Shown piece after piece: positions 42,771-54,149 of a DNA stretch of 64,000 nt. A program made the position numbers and the translations under genes. The notes under the pieces were generated by a model that worked only from the letters and a program-made list of their open reading frames with translations, ran no database searches and was not told the origin of the DNA. Position 1 is the stretch's first letter. Each line of letters opens with the position of its first letter. The stretch comes from Chiua virens (Eukaryota > Basidiomycota > Agaricomycetes > Boletales > Boletaceae): assembly GCA_019787685.1 (NCBI GenBank), contig JAHNUO010000013.1, forward strand, positions 620,001 to 684,000. Direction: 5' to 3'.

Positions 42771-43447
42771 GATACCCCTGTGCCGATGCTTTATCGTTTG
42801 TTATCTCGAGTCTTTTCATCCTTCTTTCTGACTCGTTTTAGTTTTTTTTTTTTTTTTTTCACACCGCCCCGCTGAACTGTTGCTATTTAGCTCACTCCTT
42901 TCCTATTTCCCTGTTCCACACGATCCGTCGGATGCCGTCGCCACCGTTCACTGGCAGGATATTCGTTTTGCTGGGTTCGTCCGTATACCCCTTTTTGTTG
43001 CTTTCGATTGCTTTTACAATGGACTAGCGACTACTTTTAGTAGTATACCACTTGCTTTTAATGAATTTTTTCTACTTTTCGTGTTCGAAAGCACACCAGA
43101 CAAGCATCGAGGCACTGTAAGAGCAGGTAAAAGCAGCTTAAAAGCACACTAAAAGCATACGGATCTACTTTTAGTTACTTTTCACATCTTTATTCTAGCT
43201 ACGGAAAGCCAACAAAAAGATCTTAAAAGCACCAAAAAGTATGGTAAAAAGAAACAAAAGCTACTCGATGTTTTGCTGATGCACTAGCTTAGAAAGAGTT
43301 GCCAAATCCATGTTGTAGGACCTGGTGGCACTGCGGTGGGAGGAGGCATGATGGCTACAGCCTAAATGGGATCAGCGGCAGCAGGTGCAGGACAAGGGAC
43401 ACACAGCTTCATCGGCAGGGTTGAAGCAGAGCCCCAACATTATTTGA
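42771..43447. other. Intergenic with T-tract
   Basis: There is a T-run at 42841-42859 and an A/T-rich stretch with repeated AAAAGC and ACTTTTAG words (43030-43260). No gene is supported. Confidence 0.5.
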
Positions 43448-44393
43448 GGTTGTGTAACCGCTCGGAAAGGCCAATTCCGTGACTTTTTGGAACGCTTGGA
43501 ACTGCACAACACCAACTCGCTCCCCACGAGTGAAAATCCACCCCCGATCGTGTTGCACTCCGCACCCGGTCTCAAAAGCTTCAGCATCTCGTGGTGTAGT
43601 CTCAATCTCCGCGATTTCTACATCCCATGGGCTCAACTACACCATCTCGACCTCGAGTATGACGCCAGCACCTTTTGGAACCCCGTTCACAGCGACTACC
43701 TGGAGGTCCTTGCCTGCTGTCCCAACCTAACCTCGCTCCACCTCGGTATCGGTGCCCCAATCTTCGACGTTGACCCTGCCCACATCACGCCCGTGATCCT
43801 CCCCAACGTCCACACGTTCAGATCAAGCGTCTACCTCCAAACGCCCTACCTCTCTCACTTTTTCGATGCCCTTCGCATGCCCCAACTCCGTCACTTTGAG
43901 ATCAAAAACATCAGTCTCGCCCTTGGCAGTTCCACCGGCCAGCCAGAGTGTCTCCCCTTTTTTAGCACGCCGCGCCGACACGCTCGAGTCCATCTGTTTC
44001 CATCGCATCGACATCGCACATCCCATGCTCCTGTCGTGTCTCGCCCAGCTCCACCTCCTCAAGCGCATGTCCATCCTCCCGGGTATTCTGAGGCTCAACC
44101 ATGGGCTCATCACCGCACTCACGCACGACGACACGTCGGACGAGAACGCACACATTTGTCCGGCGCTCGAAGTGCTCCAGATGCGGTGTTCCTCGATCGT
44201 CCCTGTCGATGCCGTCGTACAGCTTGTCGCGTCACGGTATCTGACGCTGAAGCAATTCTTGCTGCAGTTTGCGTCGTTCCAGTATGGCTTGGACACGAGG
44301 GACGACAAGATCAAGGACGTGGAAGCGCGGTTGAGGGAGTACGTCGAGGGTGGGTTGCAGGTCGTCCTGATCAAGTCGAGCAACTCGGGTTAG
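43448..44393 (+). pseudogene. F-box/LRR-like protein remnant
   Basis: The open region lacks an N-terminal F-box and a start ATG. It reads as LRR-like sequence (CPNLTSLHLGIGAP, MPQLRHFEIKNISL, then ICPALEVLQMRCSS) typical of the expanded F-box/LRR families of Agaricomycetes, whose members select substrates for SCF ubiquitin ligases. One base gained or lost in the T-run near 43960 moves the frame; the second part runs to 44393. It may be a decayed gene or a homopolymer error. Confidence 0.55.
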
Positions 44394-44683
44394 TTCCTTG
44401 TCAACGTGTCTTGGTGTTTTCTTGTCCAGCTCTTCCTACTTTTTTGCTTGATGCTTTTGTTCGTTCTTGTCCACACGCTTGTCATGATCCGAGTGCCTGT
44501 CGCTGTGCGACTTGTCGATATCTTGCAGTTCTGATGCAGTTCCGCAAGCCTTGGTTCCAATGCTTCCTGTGGGATACCTGCCGTCACGCTCTGAGTCAGT
44601 CGACCATGACGTGTCGCGCCAGTGGCGGCACGCGCGGTTTCAAGGTGGCAGGTTCCTTCCCACCACACTACCCTACGTAACTT

Positions 44684-46318
44684 CAGTTTCAAGATCGATA
44701 GATACCCCGCCAATGGGTCAATCCCAAACTGCGGCCACCGGCACCGGCATGTCACATGTATGAGAAGGCGCCCACAACGCATTTCAAGCATGTCCAGTCT
44801 GCACTTTGCCATGCTGGCATATTGGGCCGGTTGGACTTCGTTCGCGCGTGCATCGGAAGCGGGAGGCATGGCCAGTCATCGACTTGTCATTATTGATAAT
44901 AGATATCGGCCTTGGCTGAGTAGATTCCCTGAGGTTCGGCTGGGTCTCGGACTCGTCATGATCATGATGCTGACAAGTCAGACAATCGAACTTCCCAATG
45001 TCACTGACGGCCTTACAGGAAGACATGAACCGAATCAGACCCTGCTAGTGGGCCCCAATGGGTTATCTCAGATGATGAGTCAGATCCGTATCTCGATTTG
45101 AATTGCTGACTAGTTTCACGAGCGAAACTGCGTCGCGTATTCAACTGATGGTTCTGACCTTTTGTGCTCGACAATCTATTTTATTTTTCTACAATTTAAT
45201 TCCCTCAGTCGGTCGGATGATCCGCGTCAAATGTTCGCAAATGAGTACCTTGAACTTACGGTTCACTTCCTTGTACCCATGCGGTATCGCGCGGACATCG
45301 TTCCGTCGCGCCAACCCAGCCATTGCCCAAAACATTCGATTCGATCAGTCCTCCTGCCTCAACTACATCCGCCCTCAGTGAGAGGCTCCTCATGTGAGCG
45401 ATAAGATAACCCCCTGTATGGTTACACTCCGCCGGCAGTGACTCATTCAAGTTTCATCATTGGCTAGTAAGCATGCCGATCTGTTCTAGCTTTCAATTTC
45501 TTAGCAGCTTGAAGTTTCAGAACTATCCATCGTTTACAGTCCGGCGATCTACAAATATGGACGGCCCCCCTCTTAGCTTTCAGCATGTCCAAATCCCTTT
45601 CCTTTCAATTTTTAACATGATCTCCAAGCATTTCATTTCCCTGCTTGCACTCATGGCCAGCGTGCCATTTTCTTACGGTCTTCCCACCGTGACAAGGGAC
45701 TCGGGTGGGATCGAAATTGTATACCCTGGGACCTACTCGCCGAATGGCGCCCGCGTTGTGTGGCACGGAGGGGAGACCCATAATGTCCAATTGTATGTCG
45801 AGGAATTCTTGCGTGACCCCGGGCCACTTCCCCATTCCTCCTTATTCACAGCAACTCTTACAATATGACCTCCGGAACTCATCGCAATGTAGGTATCGGC
45901 TGGCCTGACCCATCATCCCCAGGATATGAACTTGGTATGTCTCTCACCCAATGCACCCAGCATCGCCACTTAGCAAACTCGTAGTATATGTGTTGGCAGC
46001 AAAGGTCGACGTTACCAGTCCAGGTGCTCATCACGTTGAGGTTACAATCCCCCAAAATGCCCAACCTGGCGACCAATACCGAATTCTCAGTGAGTGTATT
46101 CGTCCCACACGCGTGCTGTTACCCTACCTGACTTTCTTTCAAGTCGACACTGACCTGCCCAATGCACGCTACACGAGTACACCATTCACCATTGCTTGAG
46201 GATCCATCGAGGCTATTCACATATCCGTACATACTCCGCAGACACAAATCATTCAATCATTCAATGGGCCTGTGCGGATGGACTGCATCCTAAAAATAGC
46301 TTTCCTGAATTATTTTGT
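44684..46318 (+). repeat. 1.6-kb tandem duplication, copy 1
   Basis: From CAGTTTCAAGATCGA to GAATTATTTTGT, this stretch aligns end to end with 46666-48293, with scattered substitutions and small indels. Each copy contains one Kre9-like gene and about 900 bp upstream. The 350 bp between the copies includes a segment (about 46440-46560) found again at 49160-49280. Confidence 0.88.
45617..46199 (+). CDS. Small secreted Kre9/Knh1-like protein, copy 1
   Basis: Four exons: 45617-45792, 45852-45934, 46000-46089 and 46144-46199. The introns are 54-65 nt with GTATGT or GTGAGT donors, giving 134 residues. Residues 1-21 form a signal peptide (KHFISLLALMASVPFSYG) and the mature part starts about LPTV. 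The fold-like pattern IEIVYPGTYSPNGARVVWHG, VEVTIPQNAQPGDQYRI, then YTSTPFTIA matches the N-terminal Ig-like domain of the Kre9/Knh1 cell-wall family. That family is tied to beta-1,6-glucan assembly in yeast, though short Agaricomycete members are mostly uncharacterised. No Ser/Thr tail or GPI signal is present. Intron phases join exactly, supporting the model. Confidence 0.75.
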
Positions 46319-46665
46319 ACCAGAAATAGTTTGGTTATTTGAGAGCCTTCTTTTTGAGATCATGGCATCGACTACTGAGACAGAAACTTGAAGACATCCT
46401 CGGCGAAACGGCAACCGCTTGCCTCCCGTGACCCAAGCCTCTTTTGGCCGGGCCAGTAACTTGCGCATTACGCCACATCCAAGACTACGGCAGTGGTACA
46501 TCATGATCATGCGTCACAGATAGACTTAACACGACCGTGTGGCACAGTTCAGCTTCCTGCCGCGTTACATAATCTATTTATCGCTCGGGGTCCAGGTCTG
46601 CCCACGGGGCCGTTAAAATATATTATGAGTGGCTGAAAATGTTGTTACTAAATCTAGGTGTGTGT

Positions 46666-48293
46666 CAGTTTCAAGATCGACAGATACTCCGCCAACGGGT
46701 CAATCCCAAACTGCGGCCACTGGCACCGGTATGTCACATGTATGAGAAGGCGCCCACACCGCATTTCAGGCATGTCCAGTCTGCACTTTGCCATGCTGGC
46801 ACATTGGGCCGGTTGGACTTCGTTCGCGCGTGCGTCGGAAGCGGGAGGCATGGCCAGTCATCGACTTGTCATTATTGATAATAGATATCGGCCTTGGCTA
46901 AGTAGATTCAGGTTCGGCTGGGTCTCGGACTCGTCATGGTCATAATGCTGACAAGTCAGACAATCGAACTTCCCAATGTCACTGACGGCCTTACAGGAAG
47001 ACATGAACCGAATCAGACCCGCAGTGCTAGTGGGCGCTAATGGGTTATCTCAGATGATGAGTCAGATTCGTATCTCAACTTGAATTGCTGATTCGGAGAC
47101 AGAGTTTCACGAGCGAAACTGCGTCGCGTATTCAACTAATGGTTCTGACCTTTTGTGCTCGATAATCTATTTTATTTTTCTACAATTAATTCCCTCAGTC
47201 AGATGATCCGCGTCAAATGTTCGCAAATGAGTACCTTGAACTTACGGCTCACTTCCTTGTACTCGTGCGGTATCGCGCGGACATCGTTCCGTCACGCCAA
47301 CCCAGTCATTGCCCAAAACATTCGATTCGATCAGTCCTCCTGCCTCAACGACATACGCCCTGAGAGGCTCCTCATGTGCGCGATAAGGTAACCCCCTGTA
47401 TGGTTACACTCCGCCGGCAGTGACTCGTTCAAGTTTCATCATTGGCTCGTAAGCATGCCGATCTGTTCCAGCTTTCAAGTTCGTAGCAGCTTGAAGTTTC
47501 AGAACTATCCATCGTTTACAGTCCGGCGATCTATAAACACGGACGGCTCCCCTCTTAGCTTTCAGCACGTCCAAATCCCTTTCCTTTCAATTTTTAACAT
47601 GATCTCCAAGTATTTCGTTTCCCTACTTGCACTCATGGTCACCGTGCCATTTTCTTACGGTCTTCCCATCGTGACAAGGGACTCGGGTTGGATCGATATT
47701 GTATACCCTGGGACCTACTCGTCGAATGGCGCCACCGTTGTGTGGCACGAAGGGGTGACCCATCATGTCGTATTGTATGTCGAGGAATTCTTGCGTGACC
47801 CCGTCGGGCCACTTCCTCATTCCTCCTGATTCACAGCACATCTTACAATATGAACCCCGGAACTCACCGCGATGTATGTCTTGGCTGGCCTAACCCATCA
47901 TTTCCAGGAGATGACCTTGGTATGGCTCTCACCCAATGTACCCAGCATCGCCACTAAGCAAACTCGTAGCAATTGTGTTAGCATCAAAGGTCGACGTTAC
48001 CAGTCCAGGTATTCATCGCATTGAGGTTACAATTCCCCAAGATGCCCAACTTGAACCTGGCGACCAATACCGAATTCTCAGTGAGTGCATTCGTCCCACA
48101 CGCGTGCTGTTACCCTACCTGAGTTTCTTTCAAGTTGACTCTGACATATCCAATGTACGCTACGCGACTACACCATTCACCATTTCTTGAGGATCCGTCG
48201 AGGCTATTTACATGTCCGTACATACTCCGCAGACACAAATGGCCCTGTGCGGGCGGACTGCATACTAAAAATAGCTTTCCTGAATTATTTTGT
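46666..48293 (+). repeat. 1.6-kb tandem duplication, copy 2
   Basis: Direct-repeat partner of 44684-46318; see that entry for the alignment limits. Confidence 0.88.
47599..48190 (+). CDS. Small secreted Kre9/Knh1-like protein, copy 2
   Basis: Four exons: 47599-47774, 47837-47919, 47982-48080 and 48135-48190, giving 137 residues. It has the same signal peptide layout and domain as copy 1 (IDIVYPGTYSSNGATVVWHE, IEVTIPQDAQLEPGDQYRI, YATTPFTIS). The third exon begins earlier because the acceptor CAG of copy 1 has become CAT and an upstream TAG is used, adding one residue. Exon 3 also carries a 6-nt in-frame insertion (about 48050). The frame stays open, which suggests selection after duplication. 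Confidence 0.75.
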
Positions 48294-48429
48294 TACCTTG
48301 TTTACAAGGTCATTCCCCCCCTAATTAGTGGCTGTGAGTCCTCGAGATTTCACCCGTGTTTTCCCGACAGGTCACCTCCGACTTTTCTCGAAGTCGTGAT
48401 CGACTAAGTTTAATTATGGGGTTGCGACA

Positions 48430-48700
48430 TCTTTGTCCACCAGTCTGTAGTTAATTTATCTAATCTGTTGAGTCGCTCGTCTTCCACTCCTAGGTGTTCA
48501 TTGGGGTGTGTGGTGAATAGCTTTTCATCAAACTCACGCAACAACCGTATAGTGTCTCTGCCTCGGCTACGCGAAAGAGCGACGTATGCGTTGAATGGCG
48601 TCAGTTTGCCCTGTAGGAGGTGTCCCGATGTCCACTACAACATTCTCTATCGTTTGTCCTTGAGAATGGTAGTCTATAAATGCATATGCTGCTGTTACAT
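48430..48700 (-). pseudogene. PIF1/Helitron-type helicase C-terminal relic
   Basis: On the minus strand one frame reads AYAFIDYHSQGQTIENVVVD. After a one-base shift, the next reads LTPFNAYVALSRSRGRDTIR and then LLREFDEKLFTTHPNEHLG. The order S-Q-G-x-T-I, then Y-V-A-L-S-R-x-R, is the last helicase motif of PIF1-like proteins, including those in fungal Helitrons. No other helicase motifs are nearby. It is a transposon relic. Confidence 0.7.
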
Positions 48701-49977
48701 AACGGTAATTGTATGATTATTGACAGTAAAAAACACATTCTTAATATTCACATCTATTAATCACTGATTTAACAATCACACAACTTCACAAGCTCTTGAC
48801 TGACGGACATTGTCACCGTATGGAAACTCAAGTCACCCAGATGTAACAACCAAATCTTCACACTTTGTAATGTATCTTATGTACACTTGGCACGATTCTT
48901 GACCATGTTTTTGCCGCTCATCTGACCTCGTCACCTTGTCGGCAGTTGTCGCATATTTAATTTTGTCTATGCCCTACTGATTCACTCGACAGTGGTACTA
49001 TGTGTCCCCTTTGCTATAACTTATATTATTCCCTACCTGCAATATCGAATTTCCTATGAAACCTTCACATCTCGCCATGAGCACGCTAATATGGAACAAG
49101 GTTCTGCCGGCAAGGTGCGGCACTCACCAAGTACCAGAAATAGTTTGATTATTTGAGAGCCTCTTTTGGCCAGGCCGGTAACGCGTTACGCCGCACCCAA
49201 GACTACGGCAGTGGTATATCATGATCATGTGTCACAGATAGACTTAACACGACCGTGTGGCACAGTTCAGCTTCCTGAGTTTCGGAAGAACAATTTGCGT
49301 CACCTCACAGCCAGCACACGACGTAGCGCTGATCGAGAGGTCGTGCCCCATATGGTACTGTTGCTCGCACTGGTTTGCCGATATCTTGACGATACCTCAG
49401 GCTAAGTATCTCTTGGCGTAGTTCCGTGGGTTACCTGCCATCATGTACTGTCAATAACCATACCAGTCGACCATGACGTGCCATGCCGGGGCAAACGCAT
49501 CTCCGTGGTTTGTGGAGCGCTCAGGATACCACTGGCACAAACGTTGCCTCGCAATAGATCTAGTTCATGAATATCTGACATAGGCAAGCAATTCACCCCA
49601 CGCACAGCATCAGCGATCCCCCAAACTTGATGGCCGTCCTACCATAAGGACCAAGTTGAGTTCCCGAGAAACTTGACAAACTCATTGTAAGACACATGAC
49701 CTGATGACCTGGTCACGGACGAACTAAAGCTGGCGAACCTTTCGACAGCGATTCCAAAGACCCGCCACCAAGGCTAGTACGCGCGACGACGCGTGCCACA
49801 TGCCCCGTCTTCCTCGCCGTCTTCGCACTTGTCGACATCCTGTCCCTGCAGATTGTGGCCGCATCCTCGACATATGCGGCTAGTATTACCCGAAGTGGCT
49901 GTATAAGTACGCAAGTCTTATTATAAATTGGACAATTGTCGAGAGCTTTTTGTGAGGAAGTTCGCAAGTTCCTGACG
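48701..49977. other. Intergenic; holds a copy of a nearby spacer segment
   Basis: 49160-49280 repeats about 46440-46560 (CCAAGACTACGGCAGTGGTA and following). No gene is supported. A short TATAAATTG at 49922 lies 55 bp before the ICMT gene start. Confidence 0.5.
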
Positions 49978-50802
49978 ATGGCTACCACAAAACTTCTCTC
50001 ACTTCTTCTTATGACAAACGGAATTCAATATGCATTAACGGCACCAAACGTACGACCACCCACCGAACAGCTCCGTGAACTACGCGATTTTGAGTATGCA
50101 ACACCTTATATCCTTCGGTCCTCAAAGGTACGTGCACGCTCGTTATCGTCGACGTCGCGCGACTGTGGTCCGAACGCTGACCCTGGTGATTCCTAGGTTA
50201 TAACCTGGACATGGATGTTCCTCGAGTGTTCTGCCCTCATTGCACTCAGCGGTCTTTGTCCACAGTTTCTCGCTCGGCCAATTCTCCATTTCCTCGTCCC
50301 CACCTCCGTTGACCCCACCACAGTCACCACGCTCACCCCCATCACCCTCGGCGGGTGCCTACTTTCGCTCAGTGGCGCCTTGCTGCGTGCACACTGTTTT
50401 CACGTCCTCGGCAGCCGTTTCACGTTCGAACTCTCCATCCGCCCCGCACATACGCTCGTCACGGACGGAGTGTATGGCGTTGTGCGCCACCCAAGTTATA
50501 CGGGGATGCTCACGATGGCGGTGGGGTGGATGCTATGTGTGTTAGATCCGCACAGTCTGTGCATGCGGTGGGCTTGGGCAACCATGGAGGGCAGTAGCGG
50601 GGATATAATTGGTACGACTGGTGTGGATGGGGTTGGAACCACCAGCCTGGTGTGCGTGGGTGCGACGATCCTGGGAGTACTGTATGCGATGACGAACAAG
50701 CGAATGAATAAGGAGGATGCAATGTTGGAAAAAAGCTTTGGAAACGCGTGGCGGTCGTGGGCAGAGAGAGTACCCTATCGATTGATTCCGGGTGTCATTT
50801 GA
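49978..50802 (+). CDS. Isoprenylcysteine carboxyl methyltransferase-like, paralogue 1
   Basis: Exon 1 is 49978-50127 and exon 2 is 50197-50802, with an intron of 69 nt (GTACGT..TAG); 251 residues. The family methylates the C-terminal prenylcysteine of CaaX proteins in the ER, using S-adenosylmethionine. Evidence: several hydrophobic spans, the block RFTFELSIRPAHTLVTDGVY with GVVRHPSYTG, and the C-terminal NKEDAMLEKSFGNAWRSW followed by RVPYRLIPG, the ICMT catalytic signature (RHPxYxG.. then E..L...FG..Y/W..Y). Mating pheromones and Ras/Rho proteins are usual substrates. Paralogues lie at 51231 and 61254; all three share an intron after codon 50. Confidence 0.88.
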
Positions 50803-51230
50803 ATGATGCAGGTGTAACTAAACTTGCTTTGTATCCTCATGGCTAGTTGTGGAAACTCCTACAAATACTTAGACTACACCAAATCGAAGCTCCGCTGTTC
50901 AACGAAAGTATCGTACTGATCTTCGCCGTATGGCATCACGAGGCGCCAAAAAACGGCTTAGAAGCCAGAAACGACGACAGGGGGACTCAGAGCGCCGTTC
51001 ACCTGAGCTCGTCCAGGCTAGTTAGCGCGCGGAACTTGAAAAAAAAGAACATTTGTACGAAAATAGCTGGGCGCCCCGCGCACATGCACACGTTTACTGC
51101 CTCATGAGGAAATTTTCTGTGGAACGACTCGGAGGATCCTGTAAGATGTACGTACATATACATCACTGAGTCCGTTTCTTCGAAGTTACATAACATCGTG
51201 TCGCCGCAACCAACCTCCACGACACACCCA

Positions 51231-52092
51231 ATGGCGATCGCGAAATTACTCTTACTCCTCGTGATGGGAATCGGGAGAGATTATGTTGCGACAGCGCCAA
51301 ATGCAAGACCTCCTGCTGAGCAACTTCGCGAGCTGCGTGGTTTAGAACGTGCAATGCCTCATATCGCTGTGTTCGGAAGGGTGCGTCACACATATGTTCA
51401 GTTCGTCATCATCGACGACGCCGGGCTGTTCTCTGGAGCTTACAACTGGCCTGACGCCGCTTGTGATACTTGCTAGGTTTTGGGTTGGATATGGACGTTC
51501 CTTGAAGGCTGCGTGCTCCTGGCATTAAGTGGTCACTGTCCCCCTAGTCCTCGCTCAGCCGATTCTGCAATTGCTCCTTCCCACCTCCGTTGACCCAGCG
51601 GCACTCACCACGCTCACCCCCACCTTCCTCGCTGGCGCCGTTCTCCTACTTTGCGGAACTGTACTCCGTGGTTATTGTTTCCACACCCTCGGCCCGCGTT
51701 TCACGTTCGAGCTTTCCATCCGTCCCAGCCATGCCCTGGTCACCGACGGAGTATACAGTATCGTCCGCCACCCGAGTTATACGGGAGCAATTTCCCTCTC
51801 GGTGGGATGGTTATTATGGATGCTGGATCGGCGGAGTGTATGTGTCGGGTTGGTCTGGGCGGCTACACGGGGCGGAAGTGTGAGAGGGAGCGGAGACGAG
51901 GGAAGTGGGTTGAGTGGTGATGTCGTCACCGCATTCCTGGCGTGCACTTGGATCACGATGATGGGTCCGCTGTGCCTATTGTTGGTCAAGCGAATGGACA
52001 AGGAGGATGCAATGCTGGAGCAGAACTTTGGTGACGAGTGGCGAGCGTGGACGAAGAAAGTTCCTTATCGGTTGCTTCCAGGTGTCTATTGA
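51231..52092 (+). pseudogene. ICMT-like, paralogue 2 (one-base frameshift)
   Basis: Exon 1 is 51231-51380, the intron 51381-51476 (GTGCGT..TAG) and exon 2 51477-52092. The frame breaks in a CCCCC run near 51541, where one extra C is present relative to paralogue 1. After it the ORF is intact: RFTFELSIRPSHALVTDGVY, SIVRHPSYTG and KEDAMLEQNFGDEWRAW. Apart from that base the gene looks complete. Either a recent inactivation or a sequencing error in the homopolymer would fit. Confidence 0.75.
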
Positions 52093-52599
52093 AGTCCAAT
52101 GCGAACCCTCTCCGAGTCTGGAGGTGTATAAACAGTCAAAACATCTTCGTGCTGACGCAGACATCAAGTCTTGATGACGTTGCATCCCTTCTGTCGGTCA
52201 CCTCGCGCAACACATCGGAGAACTGGTCGCTCCAGCGCTCATGCGCGTCTCGTGTGATACATTGTCGGCGACAAAATTGATACTTTTCGTGTATATATAT
52301 ATAAGTAACCAACGAGTTCCACAAAGCACATCCGGATGACAAGGTTTGAATGCCTTTTTACTCAAGCGCTATATACCGCTTGTGAAGACTGCTACAGTCT
52401 ACCTGACCCAAATAATACACAATATGAAATAGTGATAGGAATAGTTCGTAGGAGAAAAGGAGCGGGAGACTAAACGAGAGGAGGTTCGCTATCAATACAA
52501 AATGATCGGAGATAGAGACAACTGGATTTGAATCCGTAGGCGTGATAAGCGTGAAGCGAAGTGAGGACAGGGCTTTGAACTCTTTGAAGAGACATTACT

Positions 52600-54149
52600 C
52601 TAAACGTCACGTGGTGCGTCGGGTATATATCGGGGTGGCATGCTCGGGTCGAGCGCAGCCTCGGGGAGCGGGGGCAAAGGCCTGTCATCCAAGTCTATGG
52701 GGGTCCTCGAAAGCGACTCCTTCGAGATTGATCCAGACGACGTGGTCGTAGGGGAGAACGCATCCTTCTTCCCGTCCTCCAACGCACCCCCGTAATCCGC
52801 CAAGGATAAGAATGACCCGAGCGAATCGCGCTTCTTCTCCGTCTGGTGTGTGATATACACTGGCATGGTAGCAGGACCGCTGCTGAAGGACGCGTCCGGG
52901 TTGGTACTATTGGGAAAACAAGTTTCATCAGATCGACAGCTAAAGGGAGGAAATCTCGGTATGGCGGCGTACCCATTGGCCGCCCAAGTTCCGGTACTAG
53001 AAATGGATCCAGTGGAGACACCAATCCGTTTTGCGACTGACGTGTACGCAAGCTGGTAATTCTTCCGTGCCTCAGTCTGCGAACCCGAAAAAGGCAAAGA
53101 AAACGAGTGCACACCAGACGCTGTTGAAGCGGCTTGTCTGAAGGCCAGCGACAAACGCGGAATTCTGGTGCCAAACAACGGAAGGGAGTTGTTCGATTAC
53201 GTCGAAATCGGCGTGGGCAGAGGCCCAGTTCACATATGGCTCCACCACACTGCCAACTGCATTGCTGTAGATAGACCAAATCGACAGAGGAATCGTGAAG
53301 AGCATTTCAACACCAGCCAGTCCCATGAGACGGAGATATCGATTCGAGCTCAGGTTCCTATTGGCCGAAAGGAACTCCTTGAATTGAACTCTTCGGAGGG
53401 CGAGTTCCCGAATCGTGCGGACTGACAAATGCAATTAGAACACCATTCTACCACCCTTTGAGCATACATACCGCAATAAAATGCTGATACCAATCCAATA
53501 GCGAGAGGCCAAGCATACACGAGAGGGAACGCCAGGGGTGTGTTAAAGGTGAAAGGGAAACAGCCAGCTTCTTCAATAATAAAGAAGCGATGGGCTTGCA
53601 CGACAGGATCTGACAACAAGTGAGCTCAGTCCTGCTTTTAATCCCTTTACACTCACGGACGGCCAGCTGCAGAAGGGGGATACCGAGACCAATGGCCAAG
53701 TCAACCATGATATCGTGTCTCTTCTGCGCACGGGTCTTTGTCACGGACTGAACGGATGCGATGTGGTAGAGGCGACGATTTATGCAGAGAGATGATGCGG
53801 GAATTCCCACTGCGCTTGCGAGCATAATTTGTGTGCCTGTACCACAGGTGAGAAATGTCCAGCGGGGTAAATATAGTGGAAAATGCACAGATATCACACC
53901 AAACTGGAGCCTTGTTAATGACGTCGGAATTCCAAACCACGGAGTTGATGAATTGAATCAAACACGAGACCCCCGTCCAAAGCATGAACATGCAAGTGCC
54001 CGTGTTCCAGGCTAGGTAGGACGTTAGAGGGAGTGCGATGCTTGAAGACAATAAATACCTTCAAGATGCCACGGTAGAGGGATCATACATAGTACGAAGC
54101 CGATAAACGCGCATACGGAGAAGAACCAGTTTGGTACGTCGGGGACCAT
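52600..54149 (-). CDS. STE3-type pheromone receptor (GPCR), with one frameshift
   Basis: Five exons: 54149-54059, 54011-53889, 53836-53657, 53609-53472 and 53421-52600. Introns are 46-52 nt with consistent phases. Class D fungal GPCRs of this type bind lipopeptide mating pheromones at the plasma membrane and signal through a heterotrimeric G protein. Family blocks are present: IPLPWHLE-AWNTGTCMFMLW, QFINSVVWNSD, APVWCDI, AVGIPASSLCINRRLY, QAHRFFIIEEAGCFP, LRRVQFKEFLSANRNLSSNR and FFAFFGFAD. One extra T near 53076 moves the frame just before EARKNYQLAY. The cytoplasmic tail then runs to 52600 with EKKRDSLGSF, ADYGGALED and MPPRYIPDAP blocks. Without that base the protein would be full length; it may be a pseudogene or an assembly error. 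Confidence 0.82.

Noticed and set aside
41008..42819. Many long open frames rich in Arg, Thr, His and Pro on both strands
   Set aside because: They are produced by GTC/GAC triplet repeats, overlap each other in all frames and show no domain or splice structure.
49160..49280. Possible third copy of the Kre9-like gene
   Set aside because: Only the spacer segment of 46440-46560 is repeated; no exon of the gene is present.
53448..53897. Continuous 149-codon frame on the minus strand
   Set aside because: It reads through two receptor introns; the spliced STE3 model fits family sequence and intron phases better.
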